From the NCBI GenBank assembly GCA_002309305.1, contig DBWR01000011.1, forward strand, positions 41,775 to 87,726: 45,952 bases of DNA. Direction: 5' to 3'. How positions within the stretch are numbered: the first letter of the stretch is position 1; the number at the start of each line of letters is the position of its first letter. The translations under genes and the position numbers were made by a program. The notes below the pieces were generated by a model, which was not told where the DNA came from, searched no databases, and saw only the letters and a program-made list of their open reading frames with translations. The DNA comes from Treponema sp. UBA1233 (GTDB lineage Bacteria > Spirochaetota > Spirochaetia > Treponematales > Treponemataceae). Positions 24,875-34,224 of this stretch are shown here, piece by piece.

Positions 24875-27025
24875 TCAGACCTTGAACTGGTCAATCTGTG
24901 AGCTGATATGGTCGATGGAAGACTTCATCTGTGGGGCTATTGCATTCAACTCCTTACCGGAATTGTTGATTTTATCTGCACCCGTGATGATTTTTTCCAT
25001 GCTTTCCTTCATTGCACCTGTTGCTTCCTGAAGATGCCTTACTTCTGCAAGGATTGACTGGTTTCCTATGGCCATCTCGTGGCTTGCAGTACGAACTTCG
25101 CTTGTTGTGTCATTCATAGCATGCAGAGCTTCTCCGATTTGTTTTGAACCGGCATTCTGCTCTTCCATTGCAAAGCGAATTTGACGCACAATGTCATCCG
25201 TTTTGTCGATGAGGACTGAAACCTGACGCATGGCATCCGTTGCTTCATTGGAGGCCGCTACTACTTCCGCGATGGAACCTGTTATTGCCTTGAGCTGGTC
25301 ACTGATTTTGTTAGACTCACGCTGGGAATTTTCAGAAAGCTTTTTGATTTCATCCGCAACAACGCTAAATCCCTTTCCGGATTCACCCGCATGAGCCGCT
25401 TCGATTGCAGCATTCATCGCAAGAAGGTTTGTCTGGGAAGCAATTTTTGAGATGATGTGGTTTGCACCCTGAAGTTCAGCTGACTGAGTTTCGATGTCCT
25501 TTATCTTTGTACCGACGGTATTCTGTTTTGCAACACCCGCCTCTGTACTCTTAAGGAGGTCTTCAAATGATCCGGCCATATTTTCAACGGAAGCATTTAC
25601 AGAAGAGATGTTGCCAATCATCTGTTCAATTGCGCTTGATGCCTGGACTACACCGGAAGCCTGGGTTTCAATCATTTTTTCAAGAGAATCTATGCTTGAA
25701 GAAATTTGCTTAACAGAAGAAGCCGTTATGTTTACGCTATTTCCCTGTGTTGCAAGTTCATTCTTCATTTCCTCAATATTTGCATAAACAATAGAAATTG
25801 ATTCGGCTGTTTCCTTTGCATTACTGCTCATGTTCAAGCCTACAGCCGTAAGCTGATCCTTTGAAGTCTTTATGTCGCTTATTATTGTCTGCAGCTTTTC
25901 TTCAAATTGGTTGAAACCGTTTACAACTTCTCCAATCTCATCTTTTGAAGAAATTGAAATTCGTTTTGTAAGGTCTGCGTTTCCTTCTGCTATATCTTTG
26001 ATGGCCTCTTTTACGGTAGCAAGCGGTTTCATGGAACGTGTGATAATAAATCCAACAATCAACAAGGCAATAATTGTAAGAATCAAAACATAGATAATAA
26101 CAGCATTCCTCATCTTACTGATGTCATCGTTGAAATCTGAATAAGGAATTTTGTTGATGGCAACCCAGTTGGTTTCAGGAACACGTTCAAATGCCATAAT
26201 ATAGCGTTCACCGTTTTCCTTGTATTTGATGGTATTCTTTTCTTCTACCTTGATTCTTTCCAGCTGCTTGTAATAGTCGGAATCCTTGTCCTGACCCTTT
26301 GCCGCAAAAATGCTTTCGGTTGTATACTGTTCAACTGGTAGATCCGGATCAAGAAGGCCTTCAGATGCAATGATGATACCGCTTGAGTGAAGTTCTGAAA
26401 ATGCTTCGTTTTCCCCACCAGGACCGTCATTCAATGTTATGAGATAGGATGACCTGTCGTTACCCGCTTTATGATTGATGGCAAGATTACTGAGTTTAAG
26501 ACCGTCTATTACACAGAAAATTACATTTATGATGTTGTTGTTTTCGTCAAATACCGGAACCGAATAGAAAACCGCCGGAGCGTTATTTACTTTGTTGATA
26601 TATGGGTCAGTCTGGAATCTTTTTCCCGTAGTAAACGGCTGCTGAAAGTATTGTCTTTCGTTGAACGGAATCTGCTTTACACCGTTGTTGATCCACGCAA
26701 TACCGTCTTTATCAAGAATGCAGACATCTATGTAGTCTTTGTCCAGGCTCATTGCCCCGTAAATCGTGTGGGTCTTGTCCAAAAGCGAAATGTTGGGGTC
26801 TCTGATTTCCGGGAGGGCCGCAAGAGTTTCCAGCATCTTGAATTCTTTGTCGTTGGATGCCTTAATGGAATCAGCCGTTGCATGAACCGATTGAACCAAA
26901 GCTTTGGTAAGTTCATCCTCAAGGCTTTCCCTTGCACTTTTGATTGCTATAAATCCTATGGAAACAAAGGAAACAATCATTACAATCAGAGTAATCAAAC
27001 TAATTCGTAATCTTAGACTTTTCAT
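24875..27025 (-). CDS. Methyl-accepting chemotaxis protein, dCache type
   Basis: This 716-residue transducer has an N-terminal TM helix (about 8-30) and a periplasmic double-Cache-like sensor (about 40-300; DVCILDKDGIAWINNG and DPYINKVNNAPAVFYSVPVF are typical). A second TM (about 310-335) leads to HAMP and the cytoplasmic signalling region. The hairpin tip is NLLAMNAAIEAAHAGESGKGF. dCache sensors often bind amino acids or small acids. ATG 27025 with GGGAGTG upstream was preferred to the longer frame at 27064. It lacks a C-terminal CheR-tethering pentapeptide and ends SSQIDQFKV. A second MCP lies at 31089. Confidence 0.9.
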   Translation of the reverse strand: MKSLRLRISLITLIVMIVSFVSIGFIAIKSARESLEDELTKALVQSVHATADSIKASNDKEFKMLETLAALPEIRDPNISLLDKTHTIYGAMSLDKDYIDVCILDKDGIAWINNGVKQIPFNERQYFQQPFTTGKRFQTDPYINKVNNAPAVFYSVPVFDENNNIINVIFCVIDGLKLSNLAINHKAGNDRSSYLITLNDGPGGENEAFSELHSSGIIIASEGLLDPDLPVEQYTTESIFAAKGQDKDSDYYKQLERIKVEEKNTIKYKENGERYIMAFERVPETNWVAINKIPYSDFNDDISKMRNAVIIYVLILTIIALLIVGFIITRSMKPLATVKEAIKDIAEGNADLTKRISISSKDEIGEVVNGFNQFEEKLQTIISDIKTSKDQLTAVGLNMSSNAKETAESISIVYANIEEMKNELATQGNSVNITASSVKQISSSIDSLEKMIETQASGVVQASSAIEQMIGNISSVNASVENMAGSFEDLLKSTEAGVAKQNTVGTKIKDIETQSAELQGANHIISKIASQTNLLAMNAAIEAAHAGESGKGFSVVADEIKKLSENSQRESNKISDQLKAITGSIAEVVAASNEATDAMRQVSVLIDKTDDIVRQIRFAMEEQNAGSKQIGEALHAMNDTTSEVRTASHEMAIGNQSILAEVRHLQEATGAMKESMEKIITGADKINNSGKELNAIAPQMKSSIDHISSQIDQFKV

Positions 27026-27086
27026 AATACACTCCCAATAGTTAAAACCATGTTGTGCCACCAATCCAAAAAGGAGGTGTTATGTA

Positions 27087-27102
27087 TAATTGTATACAAT
27101 TA
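27087..27102. promoter_or_regulatory. Perfect 16-bp palindrome upstream of an MCP
   Basis: TAATTGTATACAATTA is a perfect palindrome about 60 bp upstream of the MCP start. Its centre TTGTATACAA resembles operators of GntR-type repressors. A minus-strand -10-like TACAAT lies inside it, so a bound protein would block transcription. Confidence 0.45.
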
Positions 27103-27167
27103 CAGCGTTTTGCTCTACCTCAAATTCAATTTTCGGCCAATTTTCAGAGTTTTTTAAGTAAAAAAAG

Positions 27168-27499
27168 TCACTCTGCCACGGTTTGAGTACCTGTATCCGG
27201 GTATGAGTTCAATGCTTTTGCAGATTCATAAATAAGGCTGATTTCCCAAATTCCTGCAACAAGAAAAGCAATAGCACAGAGAAATAAAACAAAGGAGACA
27301 AGAGATCCTATTAATGGAATGAATATCAGAATGAAACAGGCTCCCATGCCAATAAGAGCATAAACGTATAGGTTTTTAAGATTCCCCCAACCTTTGGCAA
27401 TATCATCATTAACAGAATTTAGGGCTGCCGTCATTGCTTTTGTGAATTTAAAGATGTACAGGACCGAGAAAACAGATGCAATAATTTTTTACGCCCCAT
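27168..27499 (-). pseudogene. Small membrane protein with a probable frameshift near its start
   Basis: An intact 88-codon frame begins at ATG 27434 and has two hydrophobic helices (LYVYALIGMGACFILIFIPL and LVSFVLFLCAIAFLVAGIW), acidic at the end (TGTQTVAE). In the same frame upstream the DNA still encodes a plausible hydrophobic start, IIASVFSVLYIFKFTKA, but with no ATG, GTG or TTG. The ATG at 27499 begins MGRKK in the next frame and meets the hydrophobic part at a run of six A. One more A would join them into a continuous protein of about 110 residues. It may be a real frameshift, slippage or a read error; alternatively the gene starts at 27434 and is intact. Function unknown. Confidence 0.5.
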
Positions 27500-27589
27500 G
27501 ACAGTCTTTTGTCTTGCCGGGTGTACTACTTGATTAAATCATACTATTTATGTGTGTTTTTTGTCAACCGACAAACGGGAATTGGATAC

Positions 27590-27618
27590 TTACAACAAAA
27601 TCTCTTTTAATTTATAAT
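27590..27618 (+). promoter_or_regulatory. Promoter of the GH10 xylanase
   Basis: -10 TATAAT at 27613-27618, with a weak TTACAA at 27590-27595 and a 17-bp spacer. A strong ribosome site AGGAGAG lies just before ATG 27653. Confidence 0.5.
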
Positions 27619-27652
27619 CTGAATGATAAATTCAACAAGACAGGAGAGAGAG

Positions 27653-28930
27653 ATGAATATATCCAGCAGAATGGCCAGCTCAAAAATCAGGGTGATGGGA
27701 ACAGATGGGAAACCCGCCGCAAATACAAAGGTTCACATAAACCAAACCAACCATGAATTTTTATTCGGCTGTGGGGCATTCGAGACGCTTCCCTATACAA
27801 ACGGACTTAAAGTCCACAACGGCAATGGAAGCCTGAACAAGGTAAAGCCCATGTCCGACGAAGAAAAAGAAGCATTCCGTGCACGACTTGAAGACCGTAT
27901 GCAAAAGTGGCTCAATCTGTTCAACTACGGTACGCTACCATTCTACTGGGGAGGATATGAACCGGAAGAAGGCAAACCCCATACTGAAATGCTTATGGCG
28001 GCTGCAAAATTCCTCAGAAGCAAGGACGTAACGGTAAAGGGCCACCCGCTCTGTTGGCATACAGGTTGTGTTCCGTGGCTGATGAATTACGACAACAAGA
28101 CGATTTTGAAAAAACAGCTTGAACGCATTCATCGTGATGTGGGAAACTTCAAGAGTGTAATCGACATGTGGGATGTAATCAACGAGGTTGTGATCATGCC
28201 CATCTACAACAAGTACGACAATGCCATAACCCGAATCTGCAAGGAACTGGGTCGAGTCGGTCTTGTAAAGGAAGTCTTTAATGCCGCACAGGAAACAAAC
28301 CCGGACGGAATCTTCCTCATCAATGATTTTAACCTATCTTCAAATTATGAGATACTGATTGACGGATGCCTTAACGCAGGAGTTCCCATAAAGACAATCG
28401 GACTACAGTCTCACCAGCATCAGGGTGTCTGGTCTCTGGAAAAAACAGAGGAAATCCTAAGCCGCTTTGAACACTTTGGACTTCCAATTCATTTTACCGA
28501 AAACACGATTGTAGCAGGTCCGCTGGTTGATCCCTCACTTGATGACCTTCAGGACGCACACTATGAGGATGATGCCGCCACACCAGAGTTCGAGCAGAAG
28601 CAGGCAGATGACCTTGAAAAAATGTACCGCAATCTTTTTGAAAACCACCCCCTTGTCACAGCCATTACAAACTGGGATTTTGGAGACGGAGCATGGCTCA
28701 ATGCACCAAGCGGTGTTATAAGGAAAGACGGTTCTCTTAAACCCTCGTACAACACACTGCATCATCTCATCAAGGAAGAGTGGCACACGGAACTGGATGC
28801 CCAAACCGATAATCAGGGCTATATAAACTTTGAAGGATACAGGGGCAAATACGAAATCACTGCCAACGGTAAAAAGGGAAGCTTTGTTTTGGGGAAAAAC
28901 ATCAACATTACGGAATGTTGCCTTGGTTGA
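27653..28930 (+). CDS. Intracellular GH10 endo-1,4-beta-xylanase
   Basis: This 425-residue glycoside hydrolase family 10 enzyme cleaves beta-1,4-xylosidic bonds by a retaining mechanism. The acid/base is Glu178 in WDVINEV and the nucleophile Glu283 in IHFTENT; GHPLCWH is the conserved substrate-site strand. There is no signal peptide, so it probably acts on imported xylo-oligosaccharides. A small beta domain precedes the barrel (KIRVMGTDGKPAANTKVHI) and another follows it (NFEGYRGKYEITANGKKG). Start ATG 27653 has AGGAGAG upstream and is better than 27623. With the GH51 enzyme and the esterase in this window it fits arabinoxylan use. Confidence 0.9.
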   Translation: MNISSRMASSKIRVMGTDGKPAANTKVHINQTNHEFLFGCGAFETLPYTNGLKVHNGNGSLNKVKPMSDEEKEAFRARLEDRMQKWLNLFNYGTLPFYWGGYEPEEGKPHTEMLMAAAKFLRSKDVTVKGHPLCWHTGCVPWLMNYDNKTILKKQLERIHRDVGNFKSVIDMWDVINEVVIMPIYNKYDNAITRICKELGRVGLVKEVFNAAQETNPDGIFLINDFNLSSNYEILIDGCLNAGVPIKTIGLQSHQHQGVWSLEKTEEILSRFEHFGLPIHFTENTIVAGPLVDPSLDDLQDAHYEDDAATPEFEQKQADDLEKMYRNLFENHPLVTAITNWDFGDGAWLNAPSGVIRKDGSLKPSYNTLHHLIKEEWHTELDAQTDNQGYINFEGYRGKYEITANGKKGSFVLGKNINITECCLG

Positions 28931-28947
28931 TGCCTTGAGAAAATGAT

Positions 28948-30360
28948 TTAATTCTTACGCTTTTTTTCTGGGTGCTCGATGTAGTATTCTTCTTTGTTTT
29001 CGTACATGTTCTTGTCGGCCTTTGTCATTACAGAAAGGATGTTGCGGCTGTCGGGGTCAAAGCAGTATCCTACGGCAAAGGTTACGGTCCGGCTTTTGTC
29101 TACAAGATTACTAAGTTTGCTCACCTTTTTTTCAAGGGCCTCTTTGGTGGTACCAAGACTCAAAACCATAAATTCATCGCCGCCTGCACGGTAAATCTCA
29201 TCTTCGGGGAATATAGAACGCAAAAGTGATGCCGCTTCCTTGAGCATCAGGTCGCCCGCAAGGTGTCCGATATTGTCATTTGCCTTTTTAAGTCCATTCA
29301 AATCTGTAAACACAATTCCGAGTGACTTTTTCTCAGTGTTGGTATCCGCCGTCATTTGATCGACACGGTTGTTCATCTCGTTACGGTTAAACACTCCGGT
29401 AAGCGAATCGATGGAACTCATCGTCTTGAACCGTTCAAAAAGCTGATGGTTGGCTATTTCTGAGGAAAGGAAGTAGGACGTAAGTTCAAGGGTTTCCTTT
29501 ATGTGCATGGTGTCTTCGGCATCAAAATTTGTCGCCCATATGTAGCCCAAAAGATTTCCGTTGGTTTTGAGCGGGAAAAGGACCATGCTCTTTACACTGG
29601 ACTTAATCAAGGAATCATACCAGACCGGATTATATTCCCGGACATACTCCATGTCGTTCATGTTTTTGATAATAAGACAGTTGCTGCCCGCTATGATGCC
29701 TTCCCATGTTTCTGCAATGTCATAAAAATGAACGTCCAGCCAGTTGTCATTGGAATGGAAGTCGGCCCTGTTGTAAAAATCCTGACACAAAAGCTCACAG
29801 CTACGCTCGGCGGGATTCATCAGCATTATGCAGCTGTAGTTTGCCTTGCAGATTTCGCGTATGTCCTTGATGATGTTTGCCATTGTCTGTTCAAAATCAT
29901 CGCTTTCACGCAATTTGATGCAGGTTTTCAATACGGCGGAAGAAGTTTCGTAAGAAAGCTTTGCCATTTCCTGCACGTTTGTCCTACGGGTTACTTCCTG
30001 GGAATAAATGCAGTATCCAAGGTTTTCGTCATCAGATTCAAGGGGAAGTGCAAATATATTGAACCAATAATCATAGCGTTCCGGGTGTACGTAGGAATGG
30101 AGTGACTGTTTCAAAACCGCACTACGATAGCAAAAATCCTCAAAATTCAAGTCGCGGTTAAAATATCTCTTGTAGTCGGAGTTGGGAATGAATTTGTCGG
30201 AAAGCATTCTCGGGCAGTCTTCGTGGATTTCAACTGAATTAATATAGGGCTTGTTTCCTGTAACAATGCGAATTTGACCATAAGAGCCGTCTGTTTTTTT
30301 TTCAACAGAAATAACACAAGTTGCCGCAGAAAAACCGTCTACTATTGCCTGAAAATCCAT
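28948..30360 (-). CDS. GGDEF diguanylate cyclase with sensory N-terminus, inhibitory site lost
   Basis: This 470-residue protein has a PAS-like N-terminus (about 1-130), a GAF-like region (about 150-300) and a GGDEF domain (about 310-460). The active site is RAGGDEFMVL (393-397), so it should make cyclic di-GMP. The inhibitory site that normally reads RxxD five residues earlier is FPED, so product inhibition is probably lost. There are no TM helices, so the input is cytoplasmic. It is convergent with the xylanase. An AAGGA is very close to ATG 30360; a TATTGT -10-like box lies upstream. Confidence 0.85.
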   Translation of the reverse strand: MDFQAIVDGFSAATCVISVEKKTDGSYGQIRIVTGNKPYINSVEIHEDCPRMLSDKFIPNSDYKRYFNRDLNFEDFCYRSAVLKQSLHSYVHPERYDYWFNIFALPLESDDENLGYCIYSQEVTRRTNVQEMAKLSYETSSAVLKTCIKLRESDDFEQTMANIIKDIREICKANYSCIMLMNPAERSCELLCQDFYNRADFHSNDNWLDVHFYDIAETWEGIIAGSNCLIIKNMNDMEYVREYNPVWYDSLIKSSVKSMVLFPLKTNGNLLGYIWATNFDAEDTMHIKETLELTSYFLSSEIANHQLFERFKTMSSIDSLTGVFNRNEMNNRVDQMTADTNTEKKSLGIVFTDLNGLKKANDNIGHLAGDLMLKEAASLLRSIFPEDEIYRAGGDEFMVLSLGTTKEALEKKVSKLSNLVDKSRTVTFAVGYCFDPDSRNILSVMTKADKNMYENKEEYYIEHPEKKRKN

Positions 30361-30482
30361 TCCTTATACCCACAAAACCCAATACAATATTTTACCATGA
30401 ATTTGGAACTTAGGCAAACGCTTTTAGGCAATTTGCCCAGAATGTGGCATTTTTTTTCATAATTAACCAGGTTTTTACGGAT

Positions 30483-31058
30483 TTAGGCCCATGGATCGGA
30501 CGCCATAGGTACCCGTATGTCAGAAAGGCACTGTATGTCGTTCAGGAACCATTGGCCGGTAGAAGGCTTTTTCCTCAATTTAATGGGTCTTGGACTGTCC
30601 GCTCCACCACTGTGCACATAAAGGGTCGCCCAGTTTTCATCAGGATATGAATATGGGTTTTCGCTTACGGTAATAACATATGGCTTTGAAGGCTCATAAT
30701 TGTTCTCCGGGGTTGCTCCGGCAAAGAAAGATTTTACCTTGTAGAATTTTCCGGTGAGCCTTTCCTTGAGGAACTGTTTGTCATAATTGCTCAAATCTTC
30801 CGGTCCCTTGAGGAAATTCAACATTTCATAAGTTTCTTCAGGGTTCTGCTCATATCGGCAAAGTGCAGCCAAAACCAGGGCGCTTGTCTTAAACGGTGAA
30901 TCCAGACTGGCTTGTGGCAAAGCCTGCAATTCGTTAACATTGTTCGGCAGGGAGTTGAACGTAAACGTCTCCGAGCGGTTGGATCCACTGCCTGACTGCA
31001 TTCCCACGTCAGGAGCAGTAAACTTAAACTTTGATTCAATTGAATTGAATGTCTTCAT
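30483..31058 (-). CDS. DUF6935-like protein
   Basis: This 191-residue soluble protein ends with RKKPSTGQWFLNDIQCLSDI and VPMASDPWA, a C-terminal signature I associate with the DUF6935 family. The middle (ALVLAALCRYEQNPEETYEML and FLKGPEDLSNYDKQFLKERL) is helical, and the last 80 residues look like a beta-sheet domain. It has no signal peptide and no catalytic motif. It lies 30 bp downstream of an MCP gene and has its own GGAGGA ribosome site, so it is probably co-transcribed with the MCP. Function unknown. Confidence 0.65.
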   Translation of the reverse strand: MKTFNSIESKFKFTAPDVGMQSGSGSNRSETFTFNSLPNNVNELQALPQASLDSPFKTSALVLAALCRYEQNPEETYEMLNFLKGPEDLSNYDKQFLKERLTGKFYKVKSFFAGATPENNYEPSKPYVITVSENPYSYPDENWATLYVHSGGADSPRPIKLRKKPSTGQWFLNDIQCLSDIRVPMASDPWA

Positions 31059-31088
31059 TTTATTTCCTCCAATTTGAACAGGTTTATT

Positions 31089-33155
31089 CTATTCCGTCTT
31101 GAACCGGCGTACATCCGAACCCAATTGAGTTACATTTTTATCAAGTTCCAGAACACTTTCGTCCAGCCTGATTCCATTCTTTACGACACTCTGGGCATTT
31201 TCCGACATGGCATCCATACTGGATTTTACCGCATTCAGAGAGCCCCGCAAATTATCCATCTCCTCCAGAACCCTGGAACTTCCCGCCTCCATTTTTAAAG
31301 AAGCCGAACGAACGTTCTCCGTGTTCCTGTCCATGCCCGACAGCGAAGCAATTACTGTCCTTGAATTTTCGTTTTGCACCTCAAGGGCGCTTCGTACAGC
31401 CTGAACAAGAGAATCTGTATCCTTGATTCGTGTGGAAACCCCAGAAAATGCCGTGCTTGATTCCTGGGATGCGGCAACAATCTCACCTATGCTGTCCTGA
31501 ATGTTCTTGAGCTGGTCACCGATGGTTTTTGACTGGCTTGAAGAAGTTTCGGAGAGCTTACGGATTTCGTCGGCAACAACGGCAAACCCTTTTCCGGCTT
31601 CTCCTGCGTGTGCGGCCTCAATGGCGGCGTTCATGGCAAGCAGGTTGGTCTGTTCCGCAATGGATGCAATTGCCATGTTTGCTTCCTGAAGCATTTGGGA
31701 TTGTGTTTCTATCTGCGAAATGCGGTCGTTTACCTTTGTCTGCTTTGACATTCCGTTTTGGGATTCCTTGTCCAACAGCTCAAAAGATTTTGCCATGGTT
31801 TCCATGGATCCGCTTATCTGTTCGATGCTGTTGACAAGCTGACCGATGCTGGAAGAAGATTCACGTATGCTCTTTGTCTGTGAGTCAATCATCTCGTTAA
31901 CCGCGGAAATGCTGTCTGCAACTCCCTTTACTGCAGAAGATGCCTCATCAAATCCAAGGCTCTGGTTTTCTATCTGATCCTGTACGTTTTCTATGCTGAG
32001 TCGGATGTTGGTCATGGAATCCGATACTGAAGAAACGCTTTCCTTCATGTTCTTGGAAACAACATCCAGACTGGAACTGGATTTTTTGATTGTTCCTATC
32101 ATGTCCTGGAGTTTCTGCATGAACGTATTCAAATAGCCAACTATGTTGTGTATGGACTTGAACGGTGTCTTAATCTTGGTGTTCAAGCGCCGTGTCAAAT
32201 CCGCTTCTCCTGAGACTATGTTTTCTACGGTTCCCCGAACTTCTTCAAGAGGCTTGAACAGTGTAATGACAGAATAAGAAATGATCAGAATGGCAAACAG
32301 AATGACCAGAACGGAAAACGGAAGCGCCGCATTTGAAAAGAATTGTTTTGCAGTAAACGGCACGAACAAGACCAGCTGCCACCCAAGAGATTCAATTGGA
32401 GCTACCAGATACTCTCCCCTGAAAGTGGACAGAATGGTTTCTTTTTCGGGATACAGGTTTCCTATTTGCAAGAGATCCGGCATGGCTTGGGTAACCGGAA
32501 CCTTTGCCTCTATATCTGCCAGATTACGTGATGCCGAAATGTCACCGTTGGAGTTGTACATGTACATGGTGACACCATCCTCAAGTGATGCATACATAGA
32601 ATCCACAAAATCATTCAGTTCTACGCCTGTTCCTGTAATTCCGATAACCTTTCTGGTGGCATCGTAAACAAGCACGTTTATCCACATGAATGTCTTTTTG
32701 AGTCCTATGTCATAGTCTACATAAAATTGAAAAGGCAGGTTTGCATCTATTGTAGCCTGATACCATGCGTTTCCCGGATCCGACTTGTCCAGAAGATAGA
32801 CGAATTCCATGTTGGAATAATAACGCAAATCTTTGTCCGAAATCCAGAAAGTCCTGTGTGAGCTGAACGAGTCCTGATAGGTCTTGAATTCCCTGAGCGC
32901 ATTGTTAAAAATCTCTGGGTCAGAAGGATTCAACATGTAATCGACAACAGTTGGGGTATATCCAAGTTGAATGGCAAGCTTTTTTTCCGGTAGAAGCCCT
33001 TTTTCCATCTCCAGGATTTTTGCATACTTAATCCGCTGAAGCATTGCATCTGCATTTTTCCTGAACAACATGACCGATGTAAACGACACAGCGGCAATTC
33101 CAAGCACAAACAAAACAGCACTCACCAGAATAAACGGCTTGCTAGTGGATTTCAT
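31089..33155 (-). CDS. Methyl-accepting chemotaxis protein, Cache type
   Basis: This 688-residue transducer has TM1 (about 8-30), a periplasmic Cache sensor (about 40-270, with SSHRTFWISDKDLRYYSN and KKTFMWINVLVYD), TM2 (about 280-305), HAMP (LFKPLEEVRGTVENIVSGEADLT start) and the signalling domain with tip NLLAMNAAIEAAHAGEAGKGF. It is related to but clearly different from the MCP at 24875 in the sensor. GGAGGATG precedes ATG 33155 by about 9 bases. It is probably expressed with the DUF6935 gene downstream. Confidence 0.9.
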   Translation of the reverse strand: MKSTSKPFILVSAVLFVLGIAAVSFTSVMLFRKNADAMLQRIKYAKILEMEKGLLPEKKLAIQLGYTPTVVDYMLNPSDPEIFNNALREFKTYQDSFSSHRTFWISDKDLRYYSNMEFVYLLDKSDPGNAWYQATIDANLPFQFYVDYDIGLKKTFMWINVLVYDATRKVIGITGTGVELNDFVDSMYASLEDGVTMYMYNSNGDISASRNLADIEAKVPVTQAMPDLLQIGNLYPEKETILSTFRGEYLVAPIESLGWQLVLFVPFTAKQFFSNAALPFSVLVILFAILIISYSVITLFKPLEEVRGTVENIVSGEADLTRRLNTKIKTPFKSIHNIVGYLNTFMQKLQDMIGTIKKSSSSLDVVSKNMKESVSSVSDSMTNIRLSIENVQDQIENQSLGFDEASSAVKGVADSISAVNEMIDSQTKSIRESSSSIGQLVNSIEQISGSMETMAKSFELLDKESQNGMSKQTKVNDRISQIETQSQMLQEANMAIASIAEQTNLLAMNAAIEAAHAGEAGKGFAVVADEIRKLSETSSSQSKTIGDQLKNIQDSIGEIVAASQESSTAFSGVSTRIKDTDSLVQAVRSALEVQNENSRTVIASLSGMDRNTENVRSASLKMEAGSSRVLEEMDNLRGSLNAVKSSMDAMSENAQSVVKNGIRLDESVLELDKNVTQLGSDVRRFKTE

Positions 33156-33180
33156 TATTATTCATCCTCCATAGAAACCA

Positions 33181-33189
33181 ATTATATCA
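33181..33189 (-). promoter_or_regulatory. Extended -10 of the second MCP
   Basis: Minus strand TGATATAAT: TATAAT is 33181-33186 with TG one base upstream. No good -35 is visible, as expected for an extended -10 promoter. Confidence 0.5.
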
Positions 33190-33217
33190 CAGTAAGTGCA
33201 GAATTTCCATAAAAAAA

Positions 33218-34189
33218 CTATTTCTTAAGGATATTTTTCATGTCGGAGATGATTTTCTTAGTCTTTACATTCTTGGAGTTAGTTATCAGAAGGACAAAGT
33301 TGTCGGCAAGAACTTCCTCAGGGTGAATTATGTAGTCGGTGTTTTCCCCTATCAATTCAAAATACTCTGGAACATCGTTTGCCGTGTAGAGACATTCCTT
33401 TCCGTTTACGGTTAAAACTTCAGGTCCATCATTTCCATCCACTATCGGACAGAACGCGAGCATCATGTAATCAAAGAATTCTCCGCCCTTTTTCTCGTCA
33501 TAATCTGTACCGGCAAGAAGAATCGGCATTATCTTTCCTTTTTCGCCTTCTACTGTACCATTGAAATAGTAGTTGTTGTGCACTGCGTCAGGATTGGTTA
33601 TCTTGTATTGGCTCATTAAAGGGGTCAGTGTCAGTTCATCTGTCTTATAGAAACCTATGCTATTGTAAAGCTTTTCCCGAACATCCAGATTGTTTTTGGA
33701 GAAAATGTGAAACAACTCGTGAATCAGCAGATCTCTCTTTCCGTTCAAGTCGGTCAGTTTTATTATGTTCTTGGAAAACACAACCACATTCTGACCGCGG
33801 CAGTATGCGGAGTCTCCTTCTTCATTTCCTGTGGTCTTTACCAGATAGATGTCTTTGGGCAGCATGATTTTGTATTTCTTCATCAGCTTTTTGATTTCCG
33901 TAATGGCGGCATTCATGGATTTTTTTTCTGCCTCAGTCCAGTCCAAGGCTTGCTGGCTTATGAAATCCAGATATTCCGCTTTGGTAACTTTTTTACTCGT
34001 CTTTAACCTCGCGCTCATGTCGAATTCCGAAAGATTGTCTGTAAACTCATCTTCTGTTTTCAAAAACTCACTTCCCTTTGCCTTGTCAGCAAAAATGAAA
34101 TTCACTTTAGAAGAGTCCACACATTCAACTCCAAAAGCAAAACCGAGGGCAGTCAATGCAAATAACAAAACCGCAATCTTTTTCTTCAT
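33218..34189 (-). CDS. Secreted HExxH metallopeptidase-like protein
   Basis: This 323-residue protein has a signal peptide (MKKKIAVLLFALTALGFAFG). A zinc-binding HELFH is at 157-161 inside DLLIHELFHIFSKNN; a third ligand is not obvious. The upstream segment AYCRGQNVVVFSKNI fits the edge strand before an HExxH helix. Later residues (YYFNGTVEGEKGKIMPIL) resemble proteins of unknown function with a gluzincin-like core. It may be a peptidase or a fold relative. ATG 34189 was chosen because GGAGGAAATT lies just upstream; the longer frame to 34201 starts inside that ribosome site. It is probably periplasmic. Confidence 0.65.
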   Translation of the reverse strand: MKKKIAVLLFALTALGFAFGVECVDSSKVNFIFADKAKGSEFLKTEDEFTDNLSEFDMSARLKTSKKVTKAEYLDFISQQALDWTEAEKKSMNAAITEIKKLMKKYKIMLPKDIYLVKTTGNEEGDSAYCRGQNVVVFSKNIIKLTDLNGKRDLLIHELFHIFSKNNLDVREKLYNSIGFYKTDELTLTPLMSQYKITNPDAVHNNYYFNGTVEGEKGKIMPILLAGTDYDEKKGGEFFDYMMLAFCPIVDGNDGPEVLTVNGKECLYTANDVPEYFELIGENTDYIIHPEEVLADNFVLLITNSKNVKTKKIISDMKNILKK

Positions 34190-34224
34190 AATTTCCTCCA
34201 ATGAAAAATCAATTCTATCTTATT

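Noticed and set aside
29503..30105. 200-codon plus-strand frame
   Set aside because: It lies wholly antisense to the GGDEF gene; residue content is typical of a shadow frame.
30400..30480. GGCAAA/TTTGCC hairpin between the DUF6935 and GGDEF genes
   Set aside because: Short stem and no T-tract on the relevant strand, so not called a terminator.
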